A stretch of 64,000 nucleotides of DNA from JBDHHQ01 sp039586035 (lineage in GTDB: Bacteria; Gemmatimonadota; Gemmatimonadetes; Longimicrobiales; Gaopeijiaceae), in NCBI GenBank assembly GCA_039586035.1, contig JBDHLD010000014.1:1-64000 (forward strand), given 5' to 3'. Position 1 is the stretch's first letter. Each line of letters begins with the position of its first letter. Of the stretch, positions 18,560 to 27,811 are shown piece by piece. The translations under genes and the position numbers were made by a program. The notes beneath the pieces were generated by a model. The model was not told the origin of the DNA, did not search any database, and saw nothing but the letters and a program-made list of their open reading frames with translations.

Positions 18560-19351
18560 CTACTCGTCCTCCGAAGCGTGGGGGGGGACCAGATCCATCT
18601 GCAGCCCGTCGAACCCAGCCGTGACCGTCCCCTCCCAGCCCGCCTCCCTCACGAGTTGCGGGACCCGTTCCGGCTGGAGCGGCGGATAGGCGTGGGTGGT
18701 GACGATGCACTCCGGCGCCGCGACCCGGCCGAGCTCGGCGACCCCGACGGGCGTGAGGTGGGTGTCGGTCGGCGCCGGGTCGAGGTGTGCGCACTCGCAC
18801 ACGACCACCTGAGCACCCCGAAGGAAAGAGAACAGCTCGGTGTCGGGACCCGTGTCACCCGTGTAACCGAGCACGCAGCCCTCCGCCTCGATCCGGTAGG
18901 CCATGGAGCGGTCGGTATGGGGGGTAGCGTGCGTAAACAACGTGAATCGCTCTGCGGGATCGGACCACCGACCCATCCGCGGGAGCTCCACCACCCGCAG
19001 GGGCAGCCCCGGATCGAGGACGTGACGTCCAAATGCCACGGCGGCAGCGTCGAGGAAATCCCGGAGCCCACGAGGTCCCACGAGGGTCAACGCCTCGGCA
19101 CGCTGCCGGTCCAGGCCGTGCTTGAACGCCCAGAGCAAGGCCGGCAGGTCACCCACGTGATCGCCGTGAAAGTGCGTGATGGCTACGTGGGTGAGGTCTT
19201 GCCACACGCCGCCGAGCTTGCCCAAGCGGTGAACCGCGCCGGAGCCGCAGTCCAGGAGTAACGCAAACCCCCGGCCCTGGACGAGGTGGGCGGGCGACGC
19301 CCGCTCCCCGTTCGGCAGCAGCGTTCCAGAGCCGAGCACGGTCAGCCTCAT
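18560..19351 (-). CDS. MBL-fold metal-dependent hydrolase, ribonuclease Z-like
   Basis: 263 aa starting at an ATG that overlaps the upstream stop (ATGA). It has the metallo-beta-lactamase metal motif THFHGDHVGDLP (His60, His62, Asp64, His65), a later GYTGDTGPDTEL and CECAHLD, and a final THAYPPLQP. This is closer to RNase Z/phosphodiesterase-like MBL proteins than to lactamases. The exosite that binds tRNA in true RNase Z is not evident, so tRNA 3' processing is uncertain. It is translationally coupled to the subtilase-like gene before it. Confidence 0.85.
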   Translation of the reverse strand: MRLTVLGSGTLLPNGERASPAHLVQGRGFALLLDCGSGAVHRLGKLGGVWQDLTHVAITHFHGDHVGDLPALLWAFKHGLDRQRAEALTLVGPRGLRDFLDAAAVAFGRHVLDPGLPLRVVELPRMGRWSDPAERFTLFTHATPHTDRSMAYRIEAEGCVLGYTGDTGPDTELFSFLRGAQVVVCECAHLDPAPTDTHLTPVGVAELGRVAAPECIVTTHAYPPLQPERVPQLVREAGWEGTVTAGFDGLQMDLVPPHASEDE

Positions 19352-21399
19352 GGCCAATACACCATCCGGCGGATCCCCTCGGTCCCCCCGGCTCGGAGCC
19401 GAAGCAGATACACGCCGGGCTCCACGTTGCGGCCCGACTCGTCCGTACCGTCCCAGCTCAGCTGCACACACGGATCCGGGGAGCCTCCCTCCTCTCTCCC
19501 GTAGATGCCCGGGGGCAACACGACCTCGCTGCAACCGACCGCCGGCACCAGCCTCCGCACCAGCCTGCCGCGGAGGTCGTACACGGTGAGCTGAACGGGC
19601 CCCTCACGGGACAGGTCGAACCAGATCCGAGTCTCCGAGAGCCCCAACTCCGCATTCGGGAATGGATTGGGGAAGTTCTGGAACAGGATGGTGGCCGGCG
19701 GACTCGAAGTGCTCACCACGACGAAGGGACCGGCGCTGACCACCGTGTCGGCCTGGCCACCCGGAGCCCTGGCCACCACGCTCCAGCGCAGCGGCTCGTT
19801 CAGTGGCAGCGGATCGGGCACCCGGAAGCGCGTGGTGTCCAGGCCCGCAAAGGCGGCCACCGACTCCTCGTCCCGGTCGCTGAAGACGTCGAGATCGTAG
19901 GTGAGCGGCCCGGCGGGCGGGTCGAGCGCCTCGAACGGCTCCCACTCGAAGATGGGCCTCCGCTCCTCTATCGTCTGGCCGGCCGGGTTGTTCAGGACCG
20001 TGAGCCGGAGCCATGCCGGGACGGTGAGCGGGCCTTGCGTCTCCGTGCGGCGCGTGATGGCCTGGGGCGTCTCGGCGTTGACCCGCCAGAAGATCCGCTG
20101 CCGTGGCGGCAACGGCCGACTGAGGCGGCGAGCGAACGTCCCCACGACCCGGTCGGCCAGAAGGACGTCCTGGAACGTGGAGTCCGCCGCCACGAGGATC
20201 GTGAACGACACCGGCAAGGCCGGCGGGTAGATCGTGGGCGCGTCCCACCGGAAGAGGGGCGTGAGCGTCGTCACCTGACCCTGGGCGTCCACCTCGTCGA
20301 TGGGAATGCCCACGACGCCATCCGGGAACGCGATGGCCGAGCCCACGTCGATGGACCGCACGGCTCCGGTGAACCCCACCCGCGTGGTCGCGGACGCCGC
20401 GAGAGCCTCGGCGATCTGGACCGGGGTCCGCTCGGGATGAGCCTCCGCGAAGAGGGCCGCGCCACCGGCGAGGAGGGCCGCCGCCAACGCCGTCCCGTCA
20501 GATACCACCAGCTCCGTTGGCGACCCCGCGCCCGCCACCGGTACGTCGACACCCGGCGCGTAGGCGTCGGGCTTCGGGCGCCCGTCCGCCGTCGGCCCTT
20601 CGGACGAGAAGGACGCGACGGTCTCGTCGCCGGCCACCGCTCCAGCCGACAGCACGCCGTCTCCGTCCGAAGGAGCTACGAGCGTACCTTCGCCCGGGCC
20701 GAGGTCGCCCACCGGCGCGACGACCAGCACGCCCCGCTCGCTCGCCAGAACCGCCGCCACCGTGGCCGGAGCGGTGGCGCCGTCCAGATCCTCGATCACG
20801 TAGGCGAAGCCATCGTCGAAGGCGCGAAAACCCCCGTCGCTGATGGCCACCCGGGCGCCCTGGCTCTCCAGCCACTCGAGGCCCTGGACCCACCGACCCT
20901 CATCTTCCCTGGGGGCCCCCTCCCCCGCGAAGGTCCGAGCCAGCAGAAAGGACGAGCCGAAGGCGGGTCCGACCAGGACATCCGGTGCCCGGGCCCCGGC
21001 GAGCGACCACGCCGCGGTGGTTGGCGCAGCGGCCTCCTCCTCGCCTGGCCGGGGCGACACGTCGTCGTCGCCCTCGACGAAGTCCCGCGTCGCGAGCAGG
21101 TCGCTTCCGGCGAAGGCCTGATGGTCCGTGCGTACGGTTCCGCCGAGGATCCCGATCCTCACACCCGCACCGGTGAGACCGAGGCGGTGGGCGCCGTCCA
21201 CGCCCATGCGCCGCGTCACCTCCGAGAGGGCTCCGTAAGACGTGTCCGCCAGAGCCACGGGCCGGCCGCCGGATTGGGCCTGCAGGGCCTGGCCGGGTAC
21301 GGCCGCCGCGCCCCAAGCGGAGGAGAGGAGAAAGAGGAGCTGGGCCGGGCTTCGGCCCCGGTCGGGGCTACGCTGCCGAGCCACTCGCCTGCAGGGCAT
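19348..21399 (-). CDS. Secreted subtilase-like protein lacking the catalytic residues, FlgD-like C-terminus
   Basis: 683 aa with an N-terminal signal-like stretch (about residues 17-42). A peptidase S8 fold is readable (about 75-355), but each key position is changed: the Asp motif reads GILGGT (Gly86), the His motif reads PTTAAWS (126-132), the oxyanion Asn is Asp232 in APVGDLG, and the Ser motif is DGTALAA (Ala304). FSSEGPTADGRPKPD keeps the fold. Two Ig/fibronectin-like domains and a C-terminal FlgD/sorting-type domain (NFPNPF, YDLRGRLVRRLV, DESGR, GVYLLRLRAGG) follow. It is probably exported and used as a binding or structural protein. It overlaps the smc end by 32 bp. Confidence 0.85.
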   Translation of the reverse strand: MPCRRVARQRSPDRGRSPAQLLFLLSSAWGAAAVPGQALQAQSGGRPVALADTSYGALSEVTRRMGVDGAHRLGLTGAGVRIGILGGTVRTDHQAFAGSDLLATRDFVEGDDDVSPRPGEEEAAAPTTAAWSLAGARAPDVLVGPAFGSSFLLARTFAGEGAPREDEGRWVQGLEWLESQGARVAISDGGFRAFDDGFAYVIEDLDGATAPATVAAVLASERGVLVVAPVGDLGPGEGTLVAPSDGDGVLSAGAVAGDETVASFSSEGPTADGRPKPDAYAPGVDVPVAGAGSPTELVVSDGTALAAALLAGGAALFAEAHPERTPVQIAEALAASATTRVGFTGAVRSIDVGSAIAFPDGVVGIPIDEVDAQGQVTTLTPLFRWDAPTIYPPALPVSFTILVAADSTFQDVLLADRVVGTFARRLSRPLPPRQRIFWRVNAETPQAITRRTETQGPLTVPAWLRLTVLNNPAGQTIEERRPIFEWEPFEALDPPAGPLTYDLDVFSDRDEESVAAFAGLDTTRFRVPDPLPLNEPLRWSVVARAPGGQADTVVSAGPFVVVSTSSPPATILFQNFPNPFPNAELGLSETRIWFDLSREGPVQLTVYDLRGRLVRRLVPAVGCSEVVLPPGIYGREEGGSPDPCVQLSWDGTDESGRNVEPGVYLLRLRAGGTEGIRRMVYWP

Positions 21400-24300
21400 C
21401 CTCGAGACGCACGCCGACGATGCTGCTCACTCCCGGCTCTTCCATCGTCACCCCGTAGATCCAGTCGGCCGCCTCGATGGTGCGCGGGTTGTGCGTAATG
21501 ACGACGAACTGGGTGCCCCGCTTGAACTCCTGAAGAAGCCGGATGAATCGGCCGATGTTGGCCTCGTCGAGGGGCGCGTCGACCTCGTCCAGCACACAGA
21601 ACGGACTGGGCTTCACCAGGTAGATGCCGAAGAGGAGGGAAAGGGCCGTCAGTGCCCGTTCGCCCCCCGACAGGAGATCGATCCGTTGGGTCCTCTTGCC
21701 CCGGGGCGAAGCGTGGATCTCCACCAGTGACTCCAGGGGATCGTCCTCGTCCGACAGCCAGAGGTCGGCTTCGCCGCCTTCGAACAGGCGTCGGAACGTG
21801 CTGACGAAGTTCTCCCGAATCTGGTGGAATGTGTCCAGGAAAAGGGTCGTGGCCGTCTCGTTGATCTGCTTGATGGCGGCCCTGAGGTCGTCGCGGGCGC
21901 TCACCAGGTCGAACTGTTGCTCCTTCAGGAACGAGAGCCGGGTGCTCTCCTCTTCGTGCTCCTCCATGGCGAGCATGTTCACCGGCCCGATCCGCTCCAG
22001 GGCCTGGACGATCTCCTTCAGCTCGGAGGACAGCGCTTCGGGATCACCTTCGATGGGCTCGGCCTCCTCCAGCAGGGTCTGGAGCGGCCTGCCCCACTCA
22101 CCCTCGAGCCGCTCCTGTATCCGCCCGATGTCTCCCAGGAGCTCCTGTCGCTCCAGCTCGAGCCGATGGCGCCGGTTCGTCGCCTCGCGCTCGGCACTCC
22201 GGGCGGCTCGCACCCGGCGCGCCTCCACGTCGAGCTCCTCCGCCACGTCCGCGACCGCCCGGTCGCGCTCCGCGAGCTGAGATTCGGCCTCGGTGCGAGA
22301 CCTGAAGAGCTCTTCGGTGGCGGTTTCGCCCTGCCTCCTCAGCTGACTCACCTCGGACAGCTCGGTCCGCAGGGCTGTTTCCTCACGGTCGAGCGCCTCG
22401 ACTCGATCCAGGGCGGACTGGCGCGCCTTGACCGCGTCCTCGTTCCGCTCGCGGGTGCGACCCAGCTCGCCCTCGAGGCGTGTGAGCTCCACCGTCAGTC
22501 TGGACTCTTCGGCCCGGGCGGTCTCCCACTCCTCCTCTACGGTCTCCAGCGCGGCCTGAGCCTTCTCGCGCTGGCCGTGCAGCGCTTCCTCCTCCGATGA
22601 CAGAACCCCCCGATCTTCCCGCGCGGTCTCGCCCCGCTCCAGAGCGCGGGCACGAGCCGCCCGGGTGCCCTCGAGCTGCCGCGCCAGCTCGTCCCGGTGT
22701 CGGTCCATTCGGTCCTTGCGGTCGTACTGGGCGGCGATCTCGGCCCCGGCCTGGCGATGGGCGTCCTCCGCGGTCCGCAGCTCGCCTCGAGCGTCTTCCA
22801 GGTTCGTCTCGGCGGCCCTCACGCGGACCTCGGCGTCCTCACGGTCCGCCCGCGCCTGATCCGCTGCGGCACGTGCGGCCGCCGCCCGGGGCTGGAGCTC
22901 TTCCAGACGGGCCCTGCGCTCCAACACGCCGCTGGCGCCCGTGGGGTTGCCCACACGCACGACGCCCAGCCGGTCCACCGAGGCCCCGGACGGGGCCAGG
23001 CGCAGGCCGTCGGCGTCGGTGAGCAGGCCATCCTCTTCCACCAGCTGCACGCCGCCGAGCAACGCCTCGACCCAGCGGCTGCCCGCCCCGGTCGACGTGA
23101 CACCGTCGGGCACCTTGCCTCCGGACTCCGGCGCGTTGTCCAGCGGCAACAGGATGAGGCCTCCACCGCCGTCCCACTCCTCCTTGAACCAGGTGGCCAC
23201 CCGGCCAGCCGCCTTTCGGTCCTTCACCACGATGCCCCGCAGCAAAGTCCCCAGATATGCCTCCACGGCCGCCGAGTGAGACGCCTCGACGTCGAGGAAG
23301 TCGGACAGCGTTCCCAGCACACCGGTGCCGCCTCCGTCGAGAGCCGCCTGAACCGCGGGCTCCACGCCTTCACGGTCTCGCGCCATGCGCTCCAGCGCCG
23401 CGGCCTCGGCCGACAACGATCCGGCGTGGTCGGCGGCCTCCAGCTCCCTGACCCGGAGGTCGTCGAGCGCCGACCGAGCCGAGGCGAGGGTACTCTCCGC
23501 GCCCGCGACCTTCGACCGGGCCACCTGCTCGTCGGTCGCGAGCTGCTCCAGGCGATCCGCAAACAGATCCCCTTGGGATTCCAGGTCCGAAAGGGCGTCG
23601 GCCGCCGCCTCCAGCTCGTCGTGGAGCCGCTCCAGACGCCGCCCCAGCTCGGCCGCCTGGGCTTCGGCTGCGTCGGCGTCGCCTTCGAGCTGCGCGCCCT
23701 TACGCGCCACCTCCCGCTCGCGCGCCTCCATGGACTGGACGTCGCCACGGGCGCTCTGAAGTCGTTGCCTCACCTCCCCCGTGGCCGCGCGGCTGGCCTC
23801 CAGCGACGCCCGCGCCTGACCCAGCTCCTCCTCCAGGTCCCGCCCCAGGCGGGAGAGGTTGCGGGTCTCGGACCCCAGCGCGTGGGCCCGATCCTGCGAC
23901 TGCTGGCGCTCCTCCAGGATCTGCGCCAATCGCCGCTCCGCGTAGGCCGCCCGCTCGTCCGCGACCGCCAGGTCCCGCTCCCAGCGGACGAGTTGGTTGC
24001 GCACGTCGTCGAGCCGCGCTGCGGACTCGGAGCGCTGCTTCTCGACGTCGATCTGGCGCAGCCGCAGGCTCTCGACCCGTGCCTCGGCGGCTCGCAGCTC
24101 CGCGAGCATGCCCTCGGCGGAGCCTTGCTCTCCGCCCAGGACGCCCTCTACCTCCACCAGCCGCTCCTGGAGCCCGGTGAGGCGGTGCCCCACGACGGCC
24201 ACCTCCACAGCCAGCCGGCGGGTTCGTAGCGAATGGTATCGCTGCGCCTTCCCCTTCTGGCGGGCGAGGGATCTGACCTTCGTCTCGACTTCCGCGATGA

Positions 24301-24880
24301 CGTCTTCCAGGCGTTGGAGATCCAGCTCCGCCCGCTCCAACCGCCTCGTCGCCGCCTTCCTTCGGTCCTTGTATTTGCCGATTCCGGCCGCCTCCTCGAA
24401 GAGGCCCCGGCGTTCATCGGCCCGGTCCGAGAGGATCGCGTCGATCATGCGGTTCTCGATGACCGCGTAGGCGTTGGCGCCCAGGCCGGTGTCACGGCAG
24501 AGCTCGACGACGTCCTTCAAGCGACAGTGGGAGCGGTTGATGGAGTACTCGCTGCCCCCGTCCCGGAACACGGTCCGACCGATCTCCACCTCCTCGAACG
24601 GGACCGGGAGCAGCCCGTCTTCGTTGCTGACCGTCATGACCACGGACCCGCGGTTCACGGGCCGACGGTTCACGGTCCCCTGGAAGATGGCTTCCTCCAT
24701 CTTGGCGCCCCTGATGGCGGTCGGGCGCTGCTCTCCCAGTACCCAGCGGATGGCGTCGCTGATGTTGGACTTGCCGCAACCGTTGGGGCCCACGATGGCG
24801 GTGATGCCCTCGTGGAAATCGATATCCGTGCGGTCTGCGAAGGACTTGAAGCCGTTGACCCTCAGGGAGCGGAGCTTCAT
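21368..24880 (-). CDS. smc: Chromosome segregation protein SMC
   Basis: 1170 aa, full length. Order: N-terminal ATPase half with Walker A GPNGCGKSN (residues 31-39), coiled coil, a hinge (about 500-620, with glycine-rich ends), a second coiled coil, then LSGGERALTALSLLFG and Walker B FCVLDEVDAPLDEAN. It is the condensin-like motor that organises and separates chromosomes with ScpA and ScpB, neither of which is in the window. The ATG overlaps the SPOR-protein stop as ATGA. The Q-loop region reads VIENRMIDAILSD, where many SMCs have a Gly/Gln-rich version. Confidence 0.97.
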   Translation of the reverse strand: MKLRSLRVNGFKSFADRTDIDFHEGITAIVGPNGCGKSNISDAIRWVLGEQRPTAIRGAKMEEAIFQGTVNRRPVNRGSVVMTVSNEDGLLPVPFEEVEIGRTVFRDGGSEYSINRSHCRLKDVVELCRDTGLGANAYAVIENRMIDAILSDRADERRGLFEEAAGIGKYKDRRKAATRRLERAELDLQRLEDVIAEVETKVRSLARQKGKAQRYHSLRTRRLAVEVAVVGHRLTGLQERLVEVEGVLGGEQGSAEGMLAELRAAEARVESLRLRQIDVEKQRSESAARLDDVRNQLVRWERDLAVADERAAYAERRLAQILEERQQSQDRAHALGSETRNLSRLGRDLEEELGQARASLEASRAATGEVRQRLQSARGDVQSMEAREREVARKGAQLEGDADAAEAQAAELGRRLERLHDELEAAADALSDLESQGDLFADRLEQLATDEQVARSKVAGAESTLASARSALDDLRVRELEAADHAGSLSAEAAALERMARDREGVEPAVQAALDGGGTGVLGTLSDFLDVEASHSAAVEAYLGTLLRGIVVKDRKAAGRVATWFKEEWDGGGGLILLPLDNAPESGGKVPDGVTSTGAGSRWVEALLGGVQLVEEDGLLTDADGLRLAPSGASVDRLGVVRVGNPTGASGVLERRARLEELQPRAAAARAAADQARADREDAEVRVRAAETNLEDARGELRTAEDAHRQAGAEIAAQYDRKDRMDRHRDELARQLEGTRAARARALERGETAREDRGVLSSEEEALHGQREKAQAALETVEEEWETARAEESRLTVELTRLEGELGRTRERNEDAVKARQSALDRVEALDREETALRTELSEVSQLRRQGETATEELFRSRTEAESQLAERDRAVADVAEELDVEARRVRAARSAEREATNRRHRLELERQELLGDIGRIQERLEGEWGRPLQTLLEEAEPIEGDPEALSSELKEIVQALERIGPVNMLAMEEHEEESTRLSFLKEQQFDLVSARDDLRAAIKQINETATTLFLDTFHQIRENFVSTFRRLFEGGEADLWLSDEDDPLESLVEIHASPRGKRTQRIDLLSGGERALTALSLLFGIYLVKPSPFCVLDEVDAPLDEANIGRFIRLLQEFKRGTQFVVITHNPRTIEAADWIYGVTMEEPGVSSIVGVRLEDALQASGSAA

Positions 24881-26772
24881 CGGAGGGGGCGGCCCATCCG
24901 TTCGGTGAGGATCGCGCCAGTCAGGCCCGATTCGATCAGCAGGGTCTGCAGATGACTCGCCTCGCGGGCGTTGGCGTAGGCGCCGGCGTACACCCGGTAC
25001 CGCAGCGGACCCTCCGGCGGCCCGTATTCCGCGAAGTAGGCCGGGATCCCAGCGTCCTCGGCCTGGCCTCTGCGAGCCATGGCCTCGTCGAGCGAGTCGT
25101 ACTCGCCCAGGAGAAAGGCGACGCGGGTGGAACGGACGATGGCCCCCCTCGCGACGGCGGTGCCGATGTAGCCGGCCAACTCTGCGCGGATGGCCTCGGC
25201 GTGGCCTCTCGACTCGGCGGGGCCGGCCACGACCCGGTAGTAGTTGGCGCCCCCCACCTGTACGGGCACCAGCACGAACTGGAGCGACGGGAAGCGCGCC
25301 TGAAGGTCCCTCGACTGTTCCTGGGCGGCGGTTGCCCGCTCATGGGCGTTGATGGTGAGACCGAAGCGCATGATGGCGCTGGGCGACAGGGCGCCCGTGG
25401 CCGATGGCGTGCCTTCCTCCGTCGCGTCCTCTCTGGTCGCGGTGGGGACCCCGCCTTCATCGACGGGCGTGGGATCGTCGGGCTCGCCACCGGTGCCCCC
25501 GGGCACGGCGCCCTCTGAAGTCGTGGGCTCGCTCACTTCCGCCGCGTCGCCTGCGTCCGGCGTAGCTGCCGCCATGTCCGCGTCAGCCGACCGTGCCGCG
25601 GACAGCTCGACCGGTGCGTCGTCCGCGGGATCGCTACTCGAGACGGCTGGCGCGTCGCCCCGGCCCATCAGAGCGATGAGCGTCGCCACGACGATGACGA
25701 TCAATGCCAACCAGAGGAGGAGCCGCCGCCGAGAGCTAGGGGCCGGCTCCGATTCGATGGAAAGCAGGCCTTCGAACTCGGCGGACAGCTCTGTATCCGG
25801 GCCGCTGGGAGCCTCTGGCCCGGACGCTCCGGGTGCTCCCGCGGCTTCGTCGGCGAGCTCTTCGGCAGCGGTTTCGTCCCAAAACGGATCCAGCTCTGCC
25901 CCCGCGCTCCCACCGGCACCGGGCTCCTCCTCCCCCGTGGGGAGACCCTCGGCAAGGGGTCCGCTGGCGAACGCCGTGCCCTCGTCGACGGCAGGGAGTG
26001 CGCCGGCCGCCGGCCCCTCGGTCAGACTCGGGGCTCCGGGATCGTGGGTGGCCTCGAGGCTCTCGGCGAGACGGACCTCCAGGCTGGCGACGTCCGTGGC
26101 ATCGAGGTCCGCTCCGTCGCCTCCCAGATCCACCGCGGTGCCCGCCACCGATGCCGGGCTGGCCGCGCCAGCTTGCGCTACGTCCAGGGGAGAGACTACC
26201 GCATGCACCGGAGTGGACGACTCCACGAGCGCCTCGGTGGGCGCGGCAGCCCCGGCCAGAAGCACCACGGCGTCGGCACGTTCGAGCAAGGCGGTGGCAC
26301 CCTCGAGCGAAAGCGGTACGTGGAGGAGCACCAGCGTGCCCGACTTCCGGTAGCCGCCCAGGATGGTTTCCCAGCGAGGGTTCTCGAGGATCTTCGAGGA
26401 ATCTCCGACCACCGTGCCCGAAGGCACGAACAGGAAGGTGCCCTCGCGGACCCCCCGGGAGACACGGCGAGCGGAGGCTCCGAACTCGAAGACGTCGCTG
26501 ATGCCTTCGCCCGGCGTGACGCCGAGCTCGTTGGGGAGCCAGGAACCCTCCAGGCTCAGGTCGATCAGGACTGTGCGGGCGCCACGGCCGGCTGCCGCCT
26601 CGGCGACCCTCGCGGACACGCTGGCCGCCCAGGGGCCGTCTTCAGCCGTCGGAGCCACCGCCATGGCCAACACGCGAACGGGGCCGTCGCCGTCCAGCAG
26701 AGCCGAGATCGAATCCGGCACGTCGTCCGTATCCGGGTCGAAGGCCTGCCAGACGGGTGTCTCCAGTGTCAT
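24877..26772 (-). CDS. ParA/MinD-like pseudo-ATPase fused to a membrane helix and SPOR-like repeats
   Basis: 631 aa in three parts. Residues about 30-195 have the layout of a ParA/CpsD ATPase (VRVLAMAVA strand, TVLIDLSLEGSWL, FLFVPSGT, VLLHVPLS), but the P-loop position reads PTAEDGPWAAS with no Lys, so nucleotide hydrolysis looks lost. An acidic, low-complexity linker (about 200-345) leads to one membrane helix (350-369) and, after another linker, two SPOR-like repeats (about 470-625; YYRVVAGPAESRGHAEAI and LRYRVYAGAYANAREA). SPOR domains bind denuded peptidoglycan at division sites. It overlaps smc by ATGA. A role linking the division site to chromosome handling is inferred from this. Confidence 0.8.
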   Translation of the reverse strand: MTLETPVWQAFDPDTDDVPDSISALLDGDGPVRVLAMAVAPTAEDGPWAASVSARVAEAAAGRGARTVLIDLSLEGSWLPNELGVTPGEGISDVFEFGASARRVSRGVREGTFLFVPSGTVVGDSSKILENPRWETILGGYRKSGTLVLLHVPLSLEGATALLERADAVVLLAGAAAPTEALVESSTPVHAVVSPLDVAQAGAASPASVAGTAVDLGGDGADLDATDVASLEVRLAESLEATHDPGAPSLTEGPAAGALPAVDEGTAFASGPLAEGLPTGEEEPGAGGSAGAELDPFWDETAAEELADEAAGAPGASGPEAPSGPDTELSAEFEGLLSIESEPAPSSRRRLLLWLALIVIVVATLIALMGRGDAPAVSSSDPADDAPVELSAARSADADMAAATPDAGDAAEVSEPTTSEGAVPGGTGGEPDDPTPVDEGGVPTATREDATEEGTPSATGALSPSAIMRFGLTINAHERATAAQEQSRDLQARFPSLQFVLVPVQVGGANYYRVVAGPAESRGHAEAIRAELAGYIGTAVARGAIVRSTRVAFLLGEYDSLDEAMARRGQAEDAGIPAYFAEYGPPEGPLRYRVYAGAYANAREASHLQTLLIESGLTGAILTERMGRPLR

Positions 26773-26949
26773 TCGCGCGATCGGGAAGCTATGGCAAGCC
26801 GGCTCCGCAGGACCGGCTCGGGACCCCGTTGGCTGTTCGCCGGGGACCGCATGGAAACCTCGTCAACTTAACGTCCGCTGAAGCGGCCGGGCAATCCGGC
26901 GGGGCTCCATCGTTCGACGGCGGAGTGCGCCGCGAGCCGGCCGGGTCGC

Positions 26950-27321
26950 TCAGCCCTCGAACGCGACCCGCGGCGCGTCGCCCCACAGGTGCTCGAGTTG
27001 ATAGAACTCCCGCGCCGAAGCGTGGAAGATGTGTACCACGAAGTCGATGTAGTCCAGGAGCACCCAGGTTCCCCCGGCCTTCCCTTCGACGTGGTCTGGG
27101 CGGTGTCCCTCCTCGCGCAGGGTCTCCTCGATGTGCTCGGCGATGGAGCGGACCTGGATGTCCGAGGTCCCGGACCCGATCACGAAGTAGTCCGTGGCCG
27201 TGGAGATCCCCCGGAGGTCCAGTGCGACCACCTCCGATGCCTTCCGATCGAGAGCCAACTCCGCGACCTGACTGACCACTGGCGGCAGCTCGGGCTTGGC
27301 CCGTTCGGGGGCGTGCTGCAT
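26950..27321 (-). CDS. rsfS: Ribosomal silencing factor RsfS (Iojap)
   Basis: 123 aa. It has the family stretches VALDLRGISTATDYFVIGSGTS (core) and GTWVLLDYIDFVVHIFHASAREFYQLEHLW. It binds L14 on the 50S subunit and blocks joining to 30S when nutrients are low. It starts 12 bp after rplI, so it is read with the ribosomal-protein genes upstream. The 177 bp downstream, before the SPOR gene, holds no gene. Confidence 0.95.
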   Translation of the reverse strand: MQHAPERAKPELPPVVSQVAELALDRKASEVVALDLRGISTATDYFVIGSGTSDIQVRSIAEHIEETLREEGHRPDHVEGKAGGTWVLLDYIDFVVHIFHASAREFYQLEHLWGDAPRVAFEG

Positions 27322-27333
27322 AGCGGGCGCCGC

Positions 27334-27789
27334 CTACTCGGCGGCTCGCTCCACCCGGATCTCGATTTCCGCGTCGACTTCGGGTCCGAGACGGATCTTG
27401 ACCGGAAAGGCCCCGAGCTGTTTGATCGGCTCGTCGAGGAGGATCTTGCGCCGGTCCACCTCGAAGTCGAGGTCCTGCTCGCCGGCGCGGGCCGCGATGT
27501 CCGCCGCCGTGACGGACCCGAAGAGCTTGCCTTCCTCGCCGGCTTTGGCATGGAAGGTGAGGACGAGGCCAGCGAGCTGGGCCGCCCGCCTGCGAGCCTC
27601 CAGGTAGTCCCGCTTCGCCCGTTCTTCCGCCTGCTGCTTCTCCAGCTCGATTCGCTTGAGGTTGGCGTCGCTGGCCGCATACGCCAGTCCCTGCGGAAGA
27701 AGGTAGTTACGCGCGTAGCCCGGCTTGACGTTCACGATGTCGCCGGACGTGCCCAGGTTCTGCACGTCTTGCTTGAGGATGAGCTTCAT
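27334..27789 (-). CDS. rplI: 50S ribosomal protein L9
   Basis: 151 aa. It starts MKLILKQDVQNLGTSGDIV, the L9 N-domain, with the conserved GYARNYLLPQGLA, then a long connecting helix and a C-terminal domain (KLFGSVTAADIA, then IKQLGAFPVKIRL). It binds 23S rRNA near the L1 stalk. It lies 22 bp after the DUF2232 gene, and rsfS follows at 12 bp. Confidence 0.97.
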   Translation of the reverse strand: MKLILKQDVQNLGTSGDIVNVKPGYARNYLLPQGLAYAASDANLKRIELEKQQAEERAKRDYLEARRRAAQLAGLVLTFHAKAGEEGKLFGSVTAADIAARAGEQDLDFEVDRRKILLDEPIKQLGAFPVKIRLGPEVDAEIEIRVERAAE

Positions 27790-27811
27790 CTGCCACTCCT
27801 TTTCGTCTCGT

